36,038 bases of DNA from Stemphylium vesicarium (Eukaryota > Ascomycota > Dothideomycetes > Pleosporales > Pleosporaceae), in the NCBI GenBank assembly GCA_004380135.1, contig QXCR01000225.1:1-36038 (forward strand), written 5' to 3'. The translations under genes were made by a program, and so were the position numbers. Of the stretch, positions 33,796 to 36,038 are shown piece by piece. Under the pieces are notes generated by a model. It was not told where the DNA came from. It searched no databases and saw only the letters and a program-made list of their open reading frames with translations. Every line of letters begins with the position of its first letter. The first letter of the stretch is position 1.

Positions 33796-34266
33796 TTAGC
33801 CTAGATTAGCTAATAATTTAGATAGTAATAGTTTAATAGTAGGAAGTTCTATACTAGGGGTAGAATTCCTCTTAGCCTCCTCTTTAGTACGTTTCTAAAG
33901 ATTTAGGATCGCGAGGTCACGATTAGCATAAGAATGCTTTCGCGCCTCTATCTCTAGGAGCTCCCAACGAAGACGAGCTATGGCCTCCTTAGCCTGAGTA
34001 AGCTCCAGCTTCTTCTTACGCTTATCCCGCTAAACCTTCTTCTACTCTTCCTTAGAAATAAAAAGACTACACTCTGCCTTTATAGAAATATAGCTAGTAT
34101 AACGACTAGACTTAGTATCTATAAAGTAACGAAGATTCTTCTTCTCGTAACGCTTATACTAAAATATTATTTTAAGACCCTCCTCTTTTATATAATTAGT
34201 ATAGAAGTAACGTTTAGAAGTTAAAGTTTACGCGCAATTATAATAAGTTAAAGAAATCTTAGGCAT
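33796..34266 (-). pseudogene. CxxC/coiled-coil accessory ORF antisense in Gy-E
   Basis: ATG at 34266-34264 to TAA at 33798-33796, 157 codons in one frame with only four internal TAA/TAG stops. The N-terminal half shows four evenly styled pairs: Y-Y-N-C, Y-T-N-Y, Y-K-R-Y and Y-T-S-Y, plus one intact Cys in A-E-C-S-L-F. Each Tyr is explained by TGC/TGT to TAC/TAT, giving four ancestral CxxC pairs, which suggests a two-zinc module. Residues about 85-140 are a strongly charged helical/coiled-coil segment (K-K-K-L-E-L-T-Q-A-K-E-A-I-A-R-L); 33890-34020 is RIP-poor. The ATG lies 128 bp from the 3' LTR, and the gene converges with pol. No named family recognised; zinc binding and dimerisation are inferences. 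Confidence 0.75.
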
Positions 34267-34380
34267 AGTTAGAAAGGCTTAAGAATAGAAAAATAGGCGT
34301 AGAGACGCCGCCGCTATATATATAACCTACCTTCTTAGCACGGGAAAATAATAACCTAGAGTATTAGAATAATCGCTCTA

Positions 34381-34393
34381 AGAGGGAGAATAA
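34381..34393 (+). other. Gy-E polypurine tract
   Basis: agagggagaataa directly before the 3' LTR, in the place and sense expected for the plus-strand primer of a plus-strand LTR element. Confidence 0.75.
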
Positions 34394-34932
34394 TATTATA
34401 GATAATAGTAGGTTAAATCCTTTAGTTAGAGAAAGCGAAGCTAGAGGCCAGCTATCGCACGAAACGAAGGATAATAATTAGCGAGGGGCACGCAGATCAC
34501 GTGACGTGCTATCCTATTAAGGCTCGCTATCTAGGATAGCGGAGAATTATAAGATAATAGTATATAGATTATATAATATGCTGTCCTATTAAAATCTACT
34601 ATCTAGGATAGTAGAGGTCCTTAGAATAGTAGGACATCCTAACTATCTCTAGGGAATAGAATAGATAGGATAGTAATAAGACTTAGTAATAAGGATATAA
34701 GAATAGAAAGGTTTTATTATTTTTCTTATTATAGTTAACTCTTATAGTTATATCTCTTATCTAAATTACTAACTAGTTATTCTATTACTTATATAGAATT
34801 AAATTATCTTTACCTAAATACCTACTATTCTACTTAGTCGCTAGACAACTCTACGGGCCTACCGCTATACATTACCTTGCCTGCCTTAGTACGGACTAGG
34901 AATAGAGAAGTATCGCCGAACCCCGTATAACA
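34394..34932 (+). repeat. Gy-E 3' LTR
   Basis: 539 bp. The inner start is mutated (TATTATAG for TGTTACAG), a core of about 75 bp at 34447-34520 with TCACGTGA (34497-34504) is unmutated, the middle is mutated, and the outer 95 bp (34837-34932) are RIP-free and end GTATAACA. Confidence 0.92.
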
Positions 34933-34937
34933 AGTAC

Positions 34938-35146
34938 TGTCACGGCGCTGGCTCAGATAGCTAATAAGAGCGCGCCAAGCTACTAAGCGAGCAGCTGCGC
35001 GATCACTGAAATTCCTGCGCGAACACGCCCCGTCGTACGCTCCTTGAGCTACGTCCTTGCCTTAGCCTGACCCTGTACTGTCAGCGTTACGTAGTGAATA
35101 CACCGATCACGTGTACCTATCTTTTCTGCCTGCCGACCCCGTGACA
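34938..35146. repeat. 209-bp solo LTR, copy 2
   Basis: Same length and termini (TGTCACGG...CCGTGACA) as 6030-6238, with only a handful of transition differences; composition ordinary. The flanks agtac and tccaa do not match, unlike copy 1, so this copy lies at a rearranged junction. TCACGTG at 35107-35113. Confidence 0.8.
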
Positions 35147-35153
35147 TCCAACA

Positions 35154-35598
35154 TATAAAGGTCCGTCCTTAGAGGGTCTTAGGGTTAGTTCTTAGGAATA
35201 AGCTAGGCGCGTAATAGATAAGATAAGTTAAGTATAATATAAAGATTAATAAATAACTTAAGAGTTTAAGAACTAAGTACTAATTCTTAGATTTTAAAGT
35301 TAAATATAGTAACTATAAAAGTGCGCTATCTAGTAGCTATATACTTATATAATAGTTATAGTAACTCCTAATAATAATAAGGCGTAACTTCTAGCGATAG
35401 TTATAATAGTCGTAATTACTTCTAGCGATAGTCGCGGTAGTCGTAATCGCTCCTAGCGATAGTCCTTGGCATAGTGATCGGTCACGTGACTGCTGACAGT
35501 CAGCGTTTTGCAGGATCGCTATCCTGGTCTTGCTCGTGCGGCGCGGTTGCGGCGTGGTTGCGGCGTGGTCGTAAGCGTTTTGACTTCGGGTCGTAACA
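35154..35598 (-). repeat. Gy-D family LTR, copy 3 (possible Gy-D 5' LTR)
   Basis: 445 bp in the same orientation as 22710-23131. The right (outer) end is GACTTCGGGTCGTAACA and unmutated from about 35460, with GTCACGTGAC at 35481-35490; the left two thirds are RIP-mutated. No matching 5-bp flanks with copy 2. Confidence 0.82.
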
Positions 35599-35742
35599 AT
35601 ACCACCTAAGTAATAGGCTAGTGAACTTCTTACTCTAAAAAGCTACTAGTTTCTAGTGCCTCTTAGTCTTAACCTCTAAGGTTGCTAGTTATAGTAATAT
35701 CGCCGCTATAGCGAAGTCTAACGCATCTATTAAGACTATTAC
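35599..35742. other. Short RIP-mutated spacer
   Basis: 144 bp of moderately RIP-mutated sequence. One frame reads as a short Ala/Ser/Thr-rich stretch, but I cannot tie it to any gene. Confidence 0.3.
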
Positions 35743-36038
35743 TGTCAGGCCGGGTCAGGCCAGATGACGATATATACTATCCTGCACCATGATCAGTAGT
35801 TCACTGATCATACGTACCTTTTGGTTGCATGGCGTAGTGGTGCAGGGCTGCGTCCTGACATTATGATCAGTGAACTGCTGGCGTGCGGGGTCGGAGGAAT
35901 AGGGCCGAAGGTCTATTGTTCGATCCCCCACAAGGCCAGTTTCAGCATAAGCCGGCTTGTTTAAGCTGAAATACGCCGTTATGGAGCATAACGCGGTATT
36001 GTGAGCTGCTGGAGGGTCTAGTATTGCCTGCCTGTCTG
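35743..36038 (+). other. RIP-free hairpin-rich sequence with tRNA-promoter-like boxes, runs off the window
   Basis: Starts TGTCAGGCC and keeps ordinary composition to the window end. It has a perfect 9-bp hairpin (35789-35797 with 35803-35811), an inverted second copy of part of it near 35863-35880, an A-box-like TGGCGTAGTGG (35830-35840), a B-box-like GTTCGATCC (35918-35926), and two further imperfect hairpins (35941-35970 and about 35970-35998). The spacing and the absence of a good T stem rule out a normal tRNA. A tRNA-derived SINE or the start of another LTR are the main options; both are unproven. Confidence 0.35.

Larger units (their letters stand above)
27644..34932 (+). mobile_element. 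Gy-E: full-length plus-strand chromovirus nested in Gy-D
   Basis: A 7289-bp element with 539-bp LTRs (27644-28182 and 34394-34932), TG...CA ends (TGTTACAG...ATAACA) and a purine tract at 34381-34393. It carries separate gag and pol frames joined by an ATGA overlap and an antisense accessory ORF near the 3' LTR. It interrupts the Gy-D RT frame at 27643. The flanks are cctct (27639-27643) and agtac (34933-34937); they do not match, so the right-hand target copy has been lost. Confidence 0.93.
22710..35598 (-). mobile_element. Gy-D: composite remnant hosting Fot1/pogo and Gy-E
   Basis: A minus-strand chromovirus whose 3' LTR is 22710-23131 and whose best candidate 5' LTR is 35154-35598 (same family, same orientation). 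Between them, leftmost to rightmost: a purine tract, the Fot1/pogo element, the antisense accessory ORF, then chromodomain, integrase, RNase H and RT end (25640-27643), Gy-E, a solo LTR, and the far LTR. Gag, protease and most of RT are absent, so the 5' half was lost, probably at 34933-35153. Flanking bases do not give a matching target duplication, so 35154-35598 may instead be an independent solo LTR. Confidence 0.65.

Noticed and set aside
35820..35935. Functional tRNA gene
   Set aside because: A-box and B-box-like words are present, but the T stem does not pair and no acceptor or anticodon arm can be drawn.

Overview
The window is a transposon graveyard from a filamentous fungus, most likely a Pezizomycotina ascomycete with repeat-induced point mutation (RIP). 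Most of it is rich in TA, TAG and CTA and poor in CpA/TpG. Old reading frames can still be followed for kilobases, broken mainly by TAA/TAG at Gln-type codons and carrying Cys-to-Tyr, Asp-to-Asn and Glu-to-Lys changes. Short patches of ordinary composition interrupt this. I see no intact host gene, rRNA, tRNA or CRISPR array. The species cannot be named from the sequence.

Layout, using working names for the elements. (1) 1-1740: right part of a Fot1/pogo-like DNA transposon whose transposase keeps its DDD residues and a C-terminal CCHC zinc knuckle. (2) 2757-7209: chromovirus (Ty3/Gypsy with chromodomain) Gy-A on the minus strand, with a plus-strand Cys-rich ORF beyond its 3' end and a 209-bp solo LTR inserted in pol. 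(3) 7210-20788: minus-strand chromovirus Gy-B with 217-bp LTRs, split inside its reverse transcriptase by plus-strand Gy-C (10016-17154, 288-bp LTRs, perfect 5-bp target duplication). (4) 21818-23131: two LTRs of one family (Gy-D) in inverted orientation around a gag fragment. (5) 22710-35598: remains of minus-strand Gy-D, interrupted by a complete 1855-bp Fot1/pogo element (23308-25162) and by plus-strand chromovirus Gy-E (27644-34932, 539-bp LTRs). A second 209-bp solo LTR and a third Gy-D LTR follow. (6) 35743-36038: a RIP-poor, hairpin-rich sequence of unknown nature.

Gag holds CCHC knuckles. Pol reads protease, reverse transcriptase, RNase H, integrase, chromodomain. In Gy-E, gag stop and pol start overlap as ATGA.

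The most interesting candidate system is an accessory ORF lying antisense to pol between the chromodomain end and the 3' LTR, seen in Gy-D and Gy-E and probably Gy-A. It encodes a CxxC-rich, probably zinc-binding N-terminus and a charged helical or coiled-coil C-terminus. A second theme is that the outer LTR ends, and host sequence at nested-insertion junctions, escaped RIP while element interiors were saturated.
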